Shown: piece after piece, positions 1-13,400 of the stretch | How positions within the stretch are numbered: the stretch's first letter is position 1 | Layout of the letters: each line of letters starts with the position of its first letter | From: Branchiostoma floridae | Lineage: Eukaryota; Chordata; Leptocardii; Amphioxiformes; Branchiostomatidae | DNA length: 64,000 nucleotides | Direction: 5' to 3' | NCBI RefSeq assembly: GCF_000003815.2 | Contig: NC_049995.1 | Location: forward strand, 14,792,635-14,856,634 | Notes under the pieces: generated by a model | Databases searched by the model: none | Seen by the model: the letters and a program-made list of their open reading frames with translations, nothing else | Told to the model about the DNA's origin: nothing | Translations under genes and position numbers: made by a program

Positions 1-17
1 ACAGACAGAAGTCTCAC

Positions 18-3000
18 CTCTAGAGAGTGAGACATGAGGAATCGCCGCTCCAGTCGGGTCCCGTTAGGCAGCTTGAGGATGATCTTGGTGGCTTCTGGGT
101 CGTCGTCTTCCGGCTCGTCTGGAATGGTGGAGGCCTTCTCTATCCGCAGTCGCGCCAACTCCTGGAGAAGGAAGATGGAAATGGCAATTGGTTAGAGCTG
201 TGTACCTTAAGAAATTTTAGGTACAGGTACAAGTACAGGTACACTGGTTTAGGTACAGGTCCGGACCTTTACCTGTACCTCAACAAGTTTGATCAATTAT
301 CTGTAAGTTACAAATGTAATCAACTGTCTTTTTTAGTGATTAATTGTCATCTTTGTATGATGATTTTGATACAATGTATTTGAACCTCAAAAACAAAGTT
401 TTCTAAATTTTGAACTGCACTACATGTATATCACAATTGTCATCTTTGATTTGGAATTCACTTATCTTCAGTCTCAAAAAGTGGTGTTCAGAAGTGATTT
501 AGTTTGTTTAGGTACAGGTATAGGTACACAGATGTTAAGGTCGGGACCTGTACCTTCCTAAACATGTTTTTAGGTACAGTACAGGTATTTAGGTACACAG
601 CCCTACAATCGGTCATTCTCAATGTAATAGTGGATACTTTTAGCTTTTTACCATTGAAGATCTAGTAGCTCTAATCCTTGGATAAAGGGGGTGCATGGAG
701 TTCTGAAGTGGGAGAGTGTACATGTAACAGAAGTGGAGATACAAGAAAAAGAAGAAATAGCGGTGCATTGCAAGTAGAAGTAACCTCAAGAGCTGCATTA
801 CATGTACATGTAATGTAATCAATATCGTTCACTCACACACACACACACACATACACACACACACAATTACACACATTCAGACATACACAAACACACACAA
901 CAGATACAAAAAAAACTTTAAAGTCTATTTCCTACCTCTTTCCTTCTCTGCACTGCCTCTTCCTTGTCTCTTTCCTCCTGTTCCTCCCTTTCCTTTCTTT
1001 CTCTCTCTTCTTGTTTCTTTCTCTCCTGCATAGCAATGGGGAAACATTTCAATGAAAAAACATCTACCACAATCTAAGAAACTATAATATATGTGGTCTC
1101 CTTTGTTTGGTATTGACCATGGTAAAATCCTAATTGATTTCAGCCCTACAGCTTTGGCTATGGCTAAACAGTCCTGTACGAGAATTATAGTCTCTGCCAC
1201 ATCTGTAAACTGACTCAGGTCTGTAGCGAAGATTTGCTTTTCTTCTATCCGCAGTGCACATCAGTCTGGCTTCTCCTGATTTTAGCTTCCTTGACAGTGT
1301 GCATCTCCAGCTGGATCTGTCATTTGCAAGTGCTCTGTGTAAATATCAAGACCCTTTAGTTTCCTTTTGCAAATTGTTGAGGAACCTATAAGTAAAATAA
1401 GACAATTGTAAACATACCTTTTCCTGATCTGCCCGTAAGGACTCCAGATAAGCCATGTCTTGCTGTGCTCTTAGAGTCTGGGTGAAGTTTCTCTCTTCCC
1501 TACAACAGAAATAGGAATTAATGCTAGACCAAGTACATCTAACTGGAAAAAAAAGACGAAAAACAAACAGATCATAGTCTCAGTGTCCATATCCAGTGGC
1601 GGGCTGCCTCATTGGCCTCTCTTAGGTCACTGTCTGAGCATGTGGGGCCAAGTTTACAGTGTGCATGATCTACTTCTAATGGTGGTTGCAATGGACAAAA
1701 GTAACTGATCTGAAATTATACATGCACCACACCAATTTTGGTGCACAAACTTCTAAATGTAAATGCATGTGATATTTTTTGAGACCCGATTTATTAAGAA
1801 TCTAAAGCTGAAAATCATTGGCCTACCTGTCAGCCATAACCTTGGCCAGTGCTGGCTCATTCTTTTCCATGACATGCATTAGCAAGTTTGGTCTGGAATT
1901 ACTAAGTGACTGTCTTGCACCACACCAATTTTACAAGCACAAACTTCTACATGTAAATACATCGGTATTTCGCACCATTATAAGAATCTAAAGCTGAAAG
2001 ACATTGCCTTACCTATCAGCCCTAACCTGGGCCAGTGCCGGCTCATCTCCATGACATGCATTAGCAAGTTTGGTCTGGAATTACTTGCACCACCTCTAAT
2101 TTTACACACGCAAACTTCTATATGTACATGCATGTGGTAAATCTTGCCCTTAGAAGAATCTAAAGCTCAGATAGACTTTTCCTTACCTGTCAGCCCTAAC
2201 CTGGGCCAGTGCCGGCTCGTTTTCCTCCATGACGTGCATTAGCCTGGCTATCAGTTCATCTGCAGGCACCACACCCTCTAGTCTGGCAACCACAGTCATC
2301 TTGTGTTCTCTGAGGCAGATGAGGCTGACAAAGGGAAAGCTTCTGGGTCGAAGGGCTTGGGACACTGTAAGGAATAAGAGTAGGTTAGATACATGTACAT
2401 GTACCTATGTAAGAAATTACAGTTCATCTGCAGTCACCACACCCTCTAGTCTGGCAACCACAGTCATCTTGTGTTCTCTTAGGCAGATCAGGCTGACAAA
2501 AGGGAAGCTTCTGAGCCATATAGTGCTTGGGACACTGTAGGGAAGAAAGGTCCAAAAGTGGGAGATATGATTATCCTAAACAGTCTTGCCCATAAAATCG
2601 GTGTCATCAATGCTCTTTAAAGGAGAAAAATTTCAGAAGCAGGTTGCTTCTTGGCTGCAGGCCTTTGGACACTGTGGGAGACAAGGGTCAAACATGATAA
2701 ATGAAGGAAGAAATAATGGCATGGGAACTACAGTCACAAGTCATGAATTGAACTTGGCCGACTTGTCGGAGAGCTCCAAATGGGCTTTTGAAATACAATG
2801 TAAATAGCTATTATGTCCTGAGGTATACATACTAACAAATAATGTAAAATGTAAATTCTAAAAGGCAATGTTCAAGGACCTGTACAGACACAAGCCTATA
2901 CATGTACAATGCTTTCTACTGTACAGTAACAGTTGTTGCAGGCATACCTGAGTCTACTACATGTAATGATATGTGATTCATGTATGAAGTATGAAGTGCA

Positions 3001-6000
3001 CTTGGGTACAATTTCCTTACCTCTGTACCCCTCAGGAAACTCTACAGAGCATGCCCAGAAGAGGGACCTAGCACCGAGGAAGTCTATCACTTCTGGGGCA
3101 CACAGAGAAGTTCTGAAACATAAGAAATAAAACTTATTAGATAATACATGTAATATCAAGACTGTTCCTCACCAAAACATTCTAAAGGGACTTGTGGACA
3201 GTAGGTCAATATGGACAGGTTTCTTCATTATGGAGCAACCTAATCTTATCCAAAGAAAGAGTTGAGACTTAACCAAATATTTTCTTTCGGTTTCTTTATT
3301 ATGTTTGTGTCAATAGCAAAAACTACTACACCGCAAGGGACTTCCAAAAAGTGGCCACATTAGCTACGTTGTTGACATACCATTACAAGTACATGTAGAC
3401 CAGAGGTGGTCTGCTGTACAGGTTTGACTGAGTGTATTTGTTTTGTTGAGAGATGAACTGTTATAACCCTTTTATAAATGATCCTTTTACATAATTATTA
3501 TGATAGACTCTACAGTTTTGCAGTTATATTATAATGTTGACCCTTGACATGGCCTTTGAACTCTGACCTGGAGAATTCAGCTGATTGGTCGTCATTCTCC
3601 CCATGTAGGAACACCACCAGGAAACGGATCTCCTTCTTAGCATCATTCAGGGCCTGCAAATGTGAAAATGTTCATAAACATCATTACAGCAAAAAAACAA
3701 AGAAAAAGTGTAAGTCCCACTGTTGTGTGTCACTGCCATGTGCATTGTACTTAGGCCACACCAATTTAATTTCTTGGTTCACGGATTCGCTCACTCCTAA
3801 AAAAAAAAAAAATTACCACTCAGCAAATTTTCACCATTAATGAAACCATTCACCAGCTTTCTGGTGTAGCAAATTGGCCTTTATATTATAAGCTCCTTAA
3901 AGTGTGGATACAGGTGCTGTTACTGTATAATAGTGTTTTTGTACTTTTTTCAAGCTGAAAACTTTTTTCTTTATGTTTTGGATTAGCCGTTACCTTTACC
4001 CCAACCATTTTACAATTTTTATTTCTATTTTTATTTCGCCCTCTCGCTCCATATTTTTTATAAAAAAATCCGTGAACCAAGAAATTAAATTGGTGTGGTC
4101 TTAGGGGTGGGTATCGGTACAGAAAATTCAGGTCCAAAGTCCGGTTCAGGTCAAGAGCATCGGCCCAGACCTGACTGTCTGTAAAAACATGCGTCCGCAA
4201 CTCCGAATAGTAGCAGCCGCATTAGACACACCGTTATCTTTGACATGTGTCTATGAGAACTGAAAATTTTGGGTTGGACTCAAAGTCTCCAGAAACCAAA
4301 TGTGTAACTAAATTTAAGCTGTTCACATCAAGTCTTTAACCAAACAAAACTTGTCTACATCCAAGCATGTTACAAGTAAGCTTGTAAAATTAACTCTTTC
4401 ATACTCACTCTTTCTAAGCTTAGGATGCTATAACAATAAACAAGAACCCATCAGGATTTTCCTCATAGCTACCTGGCTGTATCTGTATCTATATAGCCGG
4501 TATAACCACCCTTTGGCGTAACACATAAGCTTCTGTATCTGTATCTATATAGCCGGTATAACCACCCTTTGGCGTAACACATAAGCTTCTGTATCTGTAT
4601 CTATATAGCCGGTATAACCACCCTTCGGCGTAACACACCAGCTTCGCAGGCACGCAGTGCGGCAGCAGCTGGTTATATTACACTGAACAACCTGTCACAC
4701 CTAACTTTTGCACATCTATCTGCAAGCGTTCTTTAAAACTATCCAGAGATGATGCCCCTACAGTGCTTGGTGATAACAAATTCCACTCTACGATAGTTCT
4801 GGGAAAATACAACTTTTTTAACACGTCAATCCTAGGTTGGTAACTCTTGTACCTGAAGTCATGGCTGTTTCTTGTTCTTTTTTGAGCTGGTATTAGATAC
4901 TTATCAGTCGGTACGTCCACCAGTTTATTGGTCCTTTTGTACATCATACCTGGCTGTAGGATCCCCGGTAGAAGACAGGGTGGTTCTCCCCATACAGGCT
5001 CTGGAACTTGGCAATGAAGGACTCCACATCGCCGAGCGGGTCTCTAACAACTGAGTACAACACTATCATTAGGAATTTAATTTCTATTAATTTTATAAGC
5101 TATAAAAATTACTTAAAGACTTTATGAAAGAAAAGCAGAAAAGATAACCATCAGTGTCAATTGGAGTAAAATCTATGAACTGCATTTTGTAAACTGTCAT
5201 ACATTTCAGACATCATTCGTCAAAGCTTTATCTTGATATTGAGTTCATTAGCTGGATGTCTTACATTCATCAACCTAAAGCCTATACCTACTTACCTATA
5301 CTATAGTCTATAGCTATTAAAAAAAGGTCAGTTTGTAAAGTAAGAAGATGAAATAGTTGTAACTTACTTCTTCTTGGATCAGGAATAAATAGTCTATCTG
5401 CAAAGACAAATATTGACAGCTAGTGAGACATTGCAACACAGCCCTGTTGGACTTAACCAAAGTTTTGACTACCCAATTCCAGTCTTTGTCAAGCAATGAA
5501 CATTCCACTGCTTCTATGACATATTTTCGTTATGTTGGTTGAACAGTAAAAAAAAAATCACTAGTATTCAAGTCCCATTTTTGCATTGGAAAGAAAAGCT
5601 CAATTTTGCTTTAAAATAAGAACATTATTTTGTGATTTCTCTTTCCAATAACAAGAAACATGGTACATGTGATGATGCAGTGACAACACCTTGTATACTT
5701 ACATGCCCACATAAAGATGTCCCGTATGGTTGTGTACGTGAAACGGAAGGGTAACATCAACAGGAAGTAGCCCCACGCCAGCCAGCCCTGTACAGGGTAA
5801 CAATAGATGTGTGTAACAACTGTTTAAGTTCATGACAAAATGGAGAGTTCACAGTGGTTTTAAGTTTGCGGTAGCACCATACACTGTAGTCTCATACTTA
5901 GTTTAAGTTAGCAAAAACCGTGAACATAAAACCACCAGAAAAATTTCTGCATTTACAGTAAACAACATGAATTGTCATTTAAATCTTGTACTGAAAAGTC

Positions 6001-8862
6001 TGAAGCTAGCAGTAGAGGGGGCTTCTTACCTGAGGCCTTCGCCGTGCAACTGTGTACACCCTGGAGAGAGACAAAACAACATGAGTAACTTCATCCAGTG
6101 TTTCCAATCTTAACCTAGTCAGGGCCTGAAATACCTGCATATGCAGGTTAGTGCAGGTAAAATTGGAGCTGTGCAGGTATTTCTGGTGTCTACCTGCACC
6201 TAACCTGCACTGGTCCATGTACTGGGTTTTGTACATAAATGTCATATGATGTAGGTGTATGTGGATTGTTGATAGCTGCATTGACTGTTACCACCTATAA
6301 AAGTATACAGAAGAAAACATAGCAATGGTTCCTGAACAATTTTAGTATGAATTGATCCATACTTCATAAATTCAGAGTGGTACAGGTAAAATTTGTCTGG
6401 TGCAGGTAATTTTCAGTGTTACCTGCACCAGTGCAGGTATGTAGAAAAAAGTATTATATTTCGAGCCCTGCTATTCATAAGTGAACATGTACCCATGATC
6501 TCTACCCTAGGCTAGTAGAATCATCTGAGCCAAAGATTCGATAGAATATAACGTTTTAAAAAGTAGCAACAACTAAAGATCCATAAAGACCAAATTGTTG
6601 TTGACTTTAAGATCCAAGAAGACTGGAAACCTTTGATATGTTGGGCTCATGTTCATCATAGGCATCCTGGGGGGTGCTGGTCTGGCTACAGGCTGCTCGA
6701 ACACCGGCGGCTGGCCTTCGTTCTCATTAAACGTATCATGTACCGCCGCCTGAAACACAAGAATGATCGTACACTCTCTTATTCAGAGGCGGTTAAAATC
6801 CCTCCCACATGGCTGTTCAGGACAGGGTGATAATTTTCCATATTCACACAGGTTTCCGTCGATTAAATAGAACGCACTCCAAGCACTCCAATGCAAGCGA
6901 ATGGAGCTCTTCTGTTTGAATTTTTCTCTGAATGAAGAATAAAGTTGTTGGCCCAGGTTGAAACAGCGTGACAAATTTCATCCTTTTTATTGTAATTTGG
7001 CAATTGAATCAATGTTTTCTGACCTGGGTAAGACATAAATAAAATAACATGGTGTATTCCTGTATCACCCCCGGTCCCACGGGCTCCCTCCCGTAGCATG
7101 TGGTTGGTCTTGTACTACTTTGGTGATACAGAATACACCTTGTTGAGTTATATATGTACAGAGTGCACAACTGTTTACTAGCTTAAAAGGGAAAGAAGAT
7201 AAAATCACCTCCATGTTCCATCCATGTCTGTCCAGCACCTGTCTGCACTTCTCTAGGTCGTTGATCCCTGTCAGGTCCTGTAGGGACAACAAGGGGCAAA
7301 ACAAGGGTGAAGCTTTGAACTGGACATCTGATTCTGTGTGTATCTGAATAAGTCAGTAACTGTTCTTAAAATTTCAGCACTGGCAAACCAGCTTATGATT
7401 CTTGTTTAGGGGGACGTCTTTCATAGAAGTATACAAACAGTAGGCTGTAATGTTCCATGTGAGGAGGATTTGCAGCCAGTCTTAAAGCCACTTAAGACTA
7501 ATTTGCATGTGCCATTGCCTGCAGGTATTACTATTAGCTGTACCAGCTGGTATTGCATACATATTGAATAATGTTTAGGCAATTCAAGGGGTGTGCCCTG
7601 CCATATTTGTATATAAATTTGTAAGTCAAGCCAAATTTGAAAGTGAACACACTGTTAAGCATAGAGTTCTGAGCAAAGCACCTAGTCACAGTCCTATAAA
7701 TTACAATTTATCCCTAGCTAACTAAGGGTTATATCATAACTCCAGACATAGTCGCTGTCGCTGTGGCTACAAAGCCCCTAGCCCTTCGTGAGGCATAACA
7801 ATAACTAAAGGTGTGGGAATTTAACCCAAGCAAGGCCAGTAGTGATGATTGTAACAAGCCTTGTATCCAGACGTACGTATCATAGCTCCCAATAGCCTGG
7901 AATCCAATCTTGTTAGCTTTGTTCCGCTCCCGAGGGTCGCTGCTTGTGGGCGAGTAGCGGCCTTCGGGAGCGGAACAAAGCTAACAAGACTGGATTCCAG
8001 GCTAAGCTTCCAAGTCTTTTCTGTCCTTTCCGCAATTATACACACACACTTGGGAGCTATAAAACGGCTGGAATCCGCTGGATACCAGGCTAGATTGCAC
8101 CAAACATTTTGTATGAAAATCAAACAACAAAAGGGAATTGAAGTGCTATATACATATTGGCATGCTAAGACCTGAAATGAGCCCTACAGCTGGACAGAGC
8201 TGTTGCTAGAAAATTTGATTGTCATAACGTTACATGTAATAATTTGATTATGTTACTTGCTAATAATTACATCATTTTAAAAACATGTATGTATGACTTA
8301 AGGGTTAGGAACTGTAAACACCGGAATTTTATCATTACCTATAATTGTCATTTTCTCAATTGCATAATACGACTTCGCTATTACAACTGGTGACGTGTAT
8401 TATGCATTGATAAACATGTATATGCAAAATCACATTGTTTACAACAATGCCTTTTGTTCTAGTATCATTCAGTGCTATTCAAATCATCCAGTCGACTCCA
8501 GAAAACATCTAAGGCTTCATATGAGATGGTAGAGACAATACATTACATAATGCAATTGTCGTTTTCTTTGGGGTTTTTTTAAGGCATCGTTAATTTTGCG
8601 ACAATTTATCGCCCACTCACAGCCATACTTCCTCTTTCATAATTTTTGGTCAGAAGGCTGACATCGCCCAAGAAATATCCAAATATTTCGCCATTTTTCT
8701 GTCAGTTTTTCTCCGTTTTTGAATGCTTCATAACTACTAGTATGTGCAGAATGTTCTAATCTATGTTTAGAGCACAGAAAATCTGAATTTCACCTGAAAT
8801 TGGAGCAGTTTTTCCGTCTGCGCTGAGGTCAACTCGACTTGTGAATCCCGATGGTCCGCCAT
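18..8862 (-). CDS. FAF2: FAF2/UBXD8-like p97 adaptor, 13 exons, 3' end off the window
   Basis: Seen: exons (plus coordinates, 5' to 3' on minus) 8794-8862, 7209-7277, 6631-6749, 6030-6060, 5703-5787, 5368-5397, 4950-5041, 3568-3653, 3021-3112, 2187-2364, 1418-1499, 936-1025, 18-161. All have GT/AG borders and join in frame to 389 codons. The start ATG gives MADHRDSQ and is followed by TEKLLQFQ-DLTGIND. Order of parts: UBA (residues about 12-47), a hydrophobic hairpin (WGYFLLMLPFRFTYTTI, exon 5), the UAS domain (exons 7-10, with LCAPEVI and LFWACS), a Glu/Arg/Lys coiled coil (exons 11-12), then the start of UBX (KIILKLPNGTRLERRF, exon 13). Known for the family: FAF2 sits in ER and lipid-droplet membranes by the hairpin and recruits p97/VCP for ER-associated degradation. 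The rest of UBX lies left of position 1. Ortholog identity is strong because domain order and many local words match vertebrate FAF2; FAF1 has a different N-terminus. Confidence 0.93.
193..605. mobile_element. Inverted-repeat element A (core word AGGTACAGGT), FAF2 intron 12
   Basis: The ends AGAGCTGTGTACC and GGTACACAGCCCT are inverted. The interior repeats AGGTACAGGT in both orientations. Flanks CAATTGGT (185-192) and CAATCGGT (606-613) look like an 8-bp target duplication with one change. It belongs to the CAGGG-type group seen five more times in this window. Confidence 0.65.
832..866. repeat. (AC)n microsatellite
   Basis: A run of AC dinucleotides with one interruption, in FAF2 intron 12 next to the coiled-coil exon. 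Confidence 0.85.
1715..2186. repeat. Tandem copies of the FAF2 exon 10 end plus its splice donor
   Basis: Units of about 180 bp, each holding a degenerate copy of the last 60 or so bases of exon 10 (CAGCCNTAACCTNGGCCAG on the plus strand) with its donor, then the start of intron 10. The exon-like pieces lie near 1826-1885 and 2012-2066; the real exon end starts at 2187. They carry substitutions and small deletions, so I read them as non-coding relics. Confidence 0.75.
2400..2545. repeat. Copy of the FAF2 exon 10 start plus its splice acceptor
   Basis: CAGTTCATCTGCAG through GGGACACTGTAG repeats the first part of exon 10 and its acceptor (2244-2370), about 180 bp upstream in gene orientation. 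The frame is damaged relative to the real exon (AAAGGGAAGCTT against AAGGGAAAGCTT). Likely a pseudo-exon. Confidence 0.7.
4440..4949 (-). mobile_element. 5'-truncated non-LTR retrotransposon (RT C-terminal end), FAF2 intron 7
   Basis: On the minus strand 4947-4678 reads an 89-residue open frame with the words MMYKRTNKLV, YFPRTIVEWNLL and SSLDSFKERL, the usual C-terminal end of reverse transcriptases of CR1/L2-like LINEs. It is followed by three tandem copies of about 58 bp (4470-4640, CTATATAGCCGGTATAACC), probably the 3' tail. The 5' break lies within a few bases of the FAF2 exon 7 donor at 4949. The family is inferred from the motifs. Confidence 0.8.
6120..6470. mobile_element. Inverted-repeat element B (core word GTGCAGGTA), FAF2 intron 3
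   Basis: The left end CAGGGCCTGAAATA mirrors the right end TATTTCGAGCCCTG. The interior repeats TGCAGGTA and TACCTGCA many times. Flanks CTAGT and CTATT could be a decayed 5-bp duplication. Confidence 0.65.
7882..8060. mobile_element. Foldback element in FAF2 intron 1
   Basis: Arms of 40 bp at 7894-7933 and 7964-8003 are inverted with one mismatch (AGCCTGGAATCC to TCCGCTCCCGA). Outer arms ATAGCTCCCAA (7882-7892) and TTGGGAGCTAT (8050-8060) nest around them. No coding sequence. Confidence 0.75.
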
Positions 8863-10409
8863 GTTGGACAATTTTCGTCCGGAACTACACGGAAATCAAC
8901 GAAAATTGCCGACAGCTGGCACGGAAGCTAGCGAACTACTCCGGAGAAGAACGAATATGCAGCAAATCACAATTTTTGGAATAGTCGACTTTATAGGGGT
9001 TTCTTTAATTCAACATAATACTAAATGTATATTTTTGGATGTAAAAAACACCATCTTGATTTATAAATTTATGAATTAAAAGTATTATCTACTGAGTTTA
9101 ATTCATATATTTATGTAAATAAATGTATGAATACTAAGTTGTTTGTTAAAATTATCCAATCTTTCCATTTTGACCCTTTATATTATTTTCGACTTGTCTG
9201 TTTAGGGTTAAAGGTGAACTGTAGCGTCGGAGGTGTACCTCCCACTCCGATAACACGAGGTTTGTTTGTTATTTTCCTTCCCTGCACGTCCCTGCGTCTT
9301 CAAAAAACATTTCTCCTGACGCGAAAGGTTTGTAGGAACACGTAAGAACTCTTTTCTGTGCATTGTTTTCTGCCTTTACAATGAAAAATGCTATTTATTA
9401 TGACGGATTCGAATTCATTTATTATGCCACACACCGCATGATAAACAACTTGTGACAAAAACAGGTCGCAGGCTTCTGTATTTTTCCTTGAACTTGTAGT
9501 TTTCTTTTTGATGATAATCTTACAGTACTTGAAAGGTTTTGGTGTTGTTCTTCATTGAAAGAAATGTGCAAATTGGAATTGTTTGAAGTGAATCTCAGGT
9601 CAGATTTGTGTTGTGTCCTGTGTCCCAGACTGGAAGCAATTTGCATAAGAATTTGGGACGCACGGTCCTGTCAATCACAAATCACGGCGTAAACAATGAT
9701 TATTTCCGGTTATTGTTTCAGGGGATTATTTTTATCTGTACGCAGTGTATGATTGATGCTAATATTAATTACAATCTTGAATTATTAATGCACAATTAAA
9801 ACCGTTTCTTGGAAATTGAATCAATCAAATAACTAGTATAGATTTCTTATATCTTATCATTATCATCAATGACAATGACACAAGCCCTTGACCCCAGTAA
9901 GAAAGTGAAGTGCATGACTTGAATGTTTGTGTAATTATTTTATTTTTGATTCCCATGGTGTCCAGAATGCAGCAATATGTAAATCGTACACATCAAAACT
10001 GACGCTATGTTTACCTCCATTAAAAGTTGAGGTATTGTTTTTTGTTTGTAATATTTGTTTGTTTGTTTGTTTGTTTGTTAGCATGTGGGAGAGAGGTCAA
10101 GAGGAGGCAAAGGTCAAGGACATTTTAGGTCACCGTCTTGGCAGTTTTCCTTGATACTGCAGCAGAGCTTCCGCTTTTTGTATCTTTTGTCCTGGATATG
10201 CTATTGTCTTAATCTTTTGTTGCAGATACTAGTAGTCTAGGAGAGGGGTGGGTGAGCCTCAGAGGGGTCCCTAGCTTCATGTTCTGGAACTGCAGGGGCA
10301 TTCATGTCTGTCAGCTGGACACAAAACCAAATGGGAACGATGATGACATATTTACCATTTCAGATTGTCTCCTTTTTGTTTATTTATCTGTTTGTGTGTT
10401 CGTTTGCAG
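8863..10409. other. Intergenic region between head-to-head FAF2 and the H15 gene
   Basis: About 1.5 kb of AT-rich DNA. It must hold the FAF2 promoter and probably the promoter and a non-coding first exon of the H15 gene, because the first coding exon of that gene starts at a splice acceptor (10409). A (TTTG)n tract lies at 10040-10079. I could not place a transcription start. Confidence 0.6.
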
Positions 10410-10427
10410 CCCGAATACTCCGTAACC

Positions 10428-13400
10428 ATGCCAACCAAGAAGAGCTCCTCCGTGAGAATGGAGGAGGTCCTGGAAGAGGCCATTAACACGACGGGGGGGC
10501 CCAAGGGCGCATCGACCATCGCCATAAAGAAGTACATCGCGGCCCACTACCCGCACCTGGACATCGAGAACAGGACCTACCTGCTGAAACAGGCTGTGAA
10601 GAGGGGCGTGTCTAAAGGCCAGCTCAAGCAGATGTCAGGGACTGGCTTCACAGGATTCTACAAGTACGGAACTGAAATGTCTTGTCACACATTCACTCCC
10701 ATAGATCTGTATTTACTTCAGGTGTACTTGAGTCTAGATGTCAACATTTGTATGTATGATTGTAATTTTGTATGTATATTGGGTGCAGTACTATCAATGA
10801 ACATTGGACTTGGATTTGGAATGTCAGAATATTATTTGTTAGAAATATAGCTTTTTGTAACTATATTCAAATCAGCATGATTACTATTATCAAAAGTGCT
10901 GTGATCTCCTTCAAGTTGATGAAATAATTAATTTGTTGCAAAATCTCGTCATTGTAACAAATATATTTTGTATGTTATTTCTGGAGAAGGAATGTCATGA
11001 TTTCCACAGGGCTAGATTCAAACGTTGTCAAGTCAGTGGGAGCTTTCTCATATTACTTGCTTCAGCCTTCAAGGTTTCTCTTCTCAATCTATGTTTGATA
11101 CAATCTGTCTATGTCTTCTGTAGGCTGGTTGGTGGGAAAAAGGAACCCAGCCTGACCAAACGACAGAAGGACGCTGCCAAGACGGCAGCTAAGAAGGTCG
11201 TCAGCAAGCACAGGGCTGTCGTCAAGAAGGTCTCGAAGCCGCCGCCCGCCTTCTACCGGGATCCGGACGAGAAACCGACAACTATTGATCTGTTGGAGGA
11301 GGCCATCGCGATGGTTGGGGGTGAGTTTTCTTCTTTTCTTTTTAAACACATTGTTTCACATCACATGATGGTGAGAGAATATAAGACAAAAGGCAGAGAG
11401 ACTTGGCTAAGGAACATGGAAGTTCGATTCCTGATATTTCTGGTACACATTATGTCCTTGGGAAAGGCACTTTGCACAGATTTTGTCACTCCACCCAGGT
11501 GTAAAAATGAGTACCTGATCGGTCAGGAAGGTAAAAGGCTTACAAGAAGGTTGGGCTCTGCCTACCAATCATCATCATCCGGGCGTGCTGGTTGCTGCCT
11601 ACCAATACTGTGCCCTAGACACAGTCAGACTAACAACCCACTTCCCCTACACTTTTTACACCCTCAAGAATGGACTATGCAGGGTTCTACTTCTAGCTAG
11701 TGCATTTTAGCGTAGTGGGCCACTACGCTAAAATTTGTGACCCCTACGCTAAAATAAGGGCAACTACGCTAATTTTTAACTAGTGTAGTGGTGCTTTGCT
11801 GTCATTTGCTTGTTCAACAATGACTAATAAATGTCTGAACAATGAAAAATGATGATATGCCACTCAAAACTGACCCCAAAATCCTAACTTTTAACTCTAC
11901 ATCTTCAAATCTCACTGTGGAAGGACCAAGACCCCCACCCCCCTTCCACACCAATATCCTGATTAGTCGCTTTGCTACAATGCCATTCCCACTACGCTAA
12001 GATAAAATCCTGGCTAGAACCCTGCTATGACTACATTACCTTCCTCTAGTAATATGTTTGTCTGTGTCTGTGTAGGAGTCAAAGTCTGCCATCTCTAATC
12101 ACCTTGTTTGTCATCTACAGGTCCAAAAGGAGCCTCAGCCCAGGCAATCAAAAAGTACCTGGCAGAGAACTACCCAGACACCAAGAAACACCTCGTTAAA
12201 CAGGCACTGGTACGGGCGCAGAAGAAAGACCTGGTCAAGCAGCTGTCGGGCACCGGTGCATCGGGCACCTTCAAGTGGATAGGCCCCAAACGAAAGCCAA
12301 AGTAATTGATATTTACATGTATTTGCTATCATCTTAACTTGTGCTCAACATTGATGTTTTTTTATCCCTTCGTGCAACAATATTACATACTATAATGTCC
12401 AATAAGATGCTAACAAAAGTATTTTCTGTGTGAAAGTTATTCAAATGCTTTGTGAACTATAAAAATTCATAACTAGAAAGGCCGACATTTGCTTAAGAGC
12501 AAATACAGCATATTTCAGCCATACCCCTTCCCACGCAACATTGGACTGTTCCAAATCACCCCTGCGCAAAAATGGAACATCCTCTTAACAGTACATTATC
12601 CCCCAAAGTGGACTGGTATTGTGAATTGACTCCAGGTAAAAACAGAGCTTGCTTCTATTTTTCAGAAAATGACAATAATCACACCTTCCATTCAGAAAAT
12701 TTTCATCATGACTGAAAATTGTTGAATGACTTCATGTAATGTCATTAACAATTTTCAGTACGATAACTAGGTGTAAGTTTAAAAAAGTATAAGCTCCTGT
12801 GAATNNNNNNNNNNNNNNNNNNNNNNNNNNNNNNNNNNNNNNNNNNNNNNNNNNNNNNNNNNNNNNNNNNNNNNNNNNNNNNNNNNNNNNNNNNNNNNNN
12901 NNNNNNNNNNNNNNNNNNNNNNNNNNNNNNNNNNNNNNNNNNNNNNNNNNNNNNNNNNNNNNNNNNNNNNNNNNNNNNNNNNNNNNNNNNNNNNNNNNNN
13001 NNNNNNNNNNNNNNNNNNNNNNNNNNNNNNNNNNNNNNNNNNNNNNNNNNNNNNNNTCATACCCTGCCCCCCGCGGATTGACCGTAAATAAGCGCTTCTT
13101 TTAAGGATGGCAACCCGTACAATATTTTTGTATGCTGTTGTTCTAAGTTTGTTGTTTATGAGGTTTTAGTTGTCTTTGAAGCTTTGACCCGAAATATTGT
13201 AAAGTCAAACTGCTGAAGAGAAGTAAGTGACTGCTACGATTATCGTAGATATGGCCCTAAAAAAACTGATAAAAGAAGCCTTCTCAATAGCCTAAAATGC
13301 AAGAGCTTCCGGGGGGGCTTCGCCCACCTGGGTCCCCCCCACAGTGGCCCTGCCCCTGGACCCCGCCAGGGACATTCGGCGGCCCCCGGACCCCTGTCCG

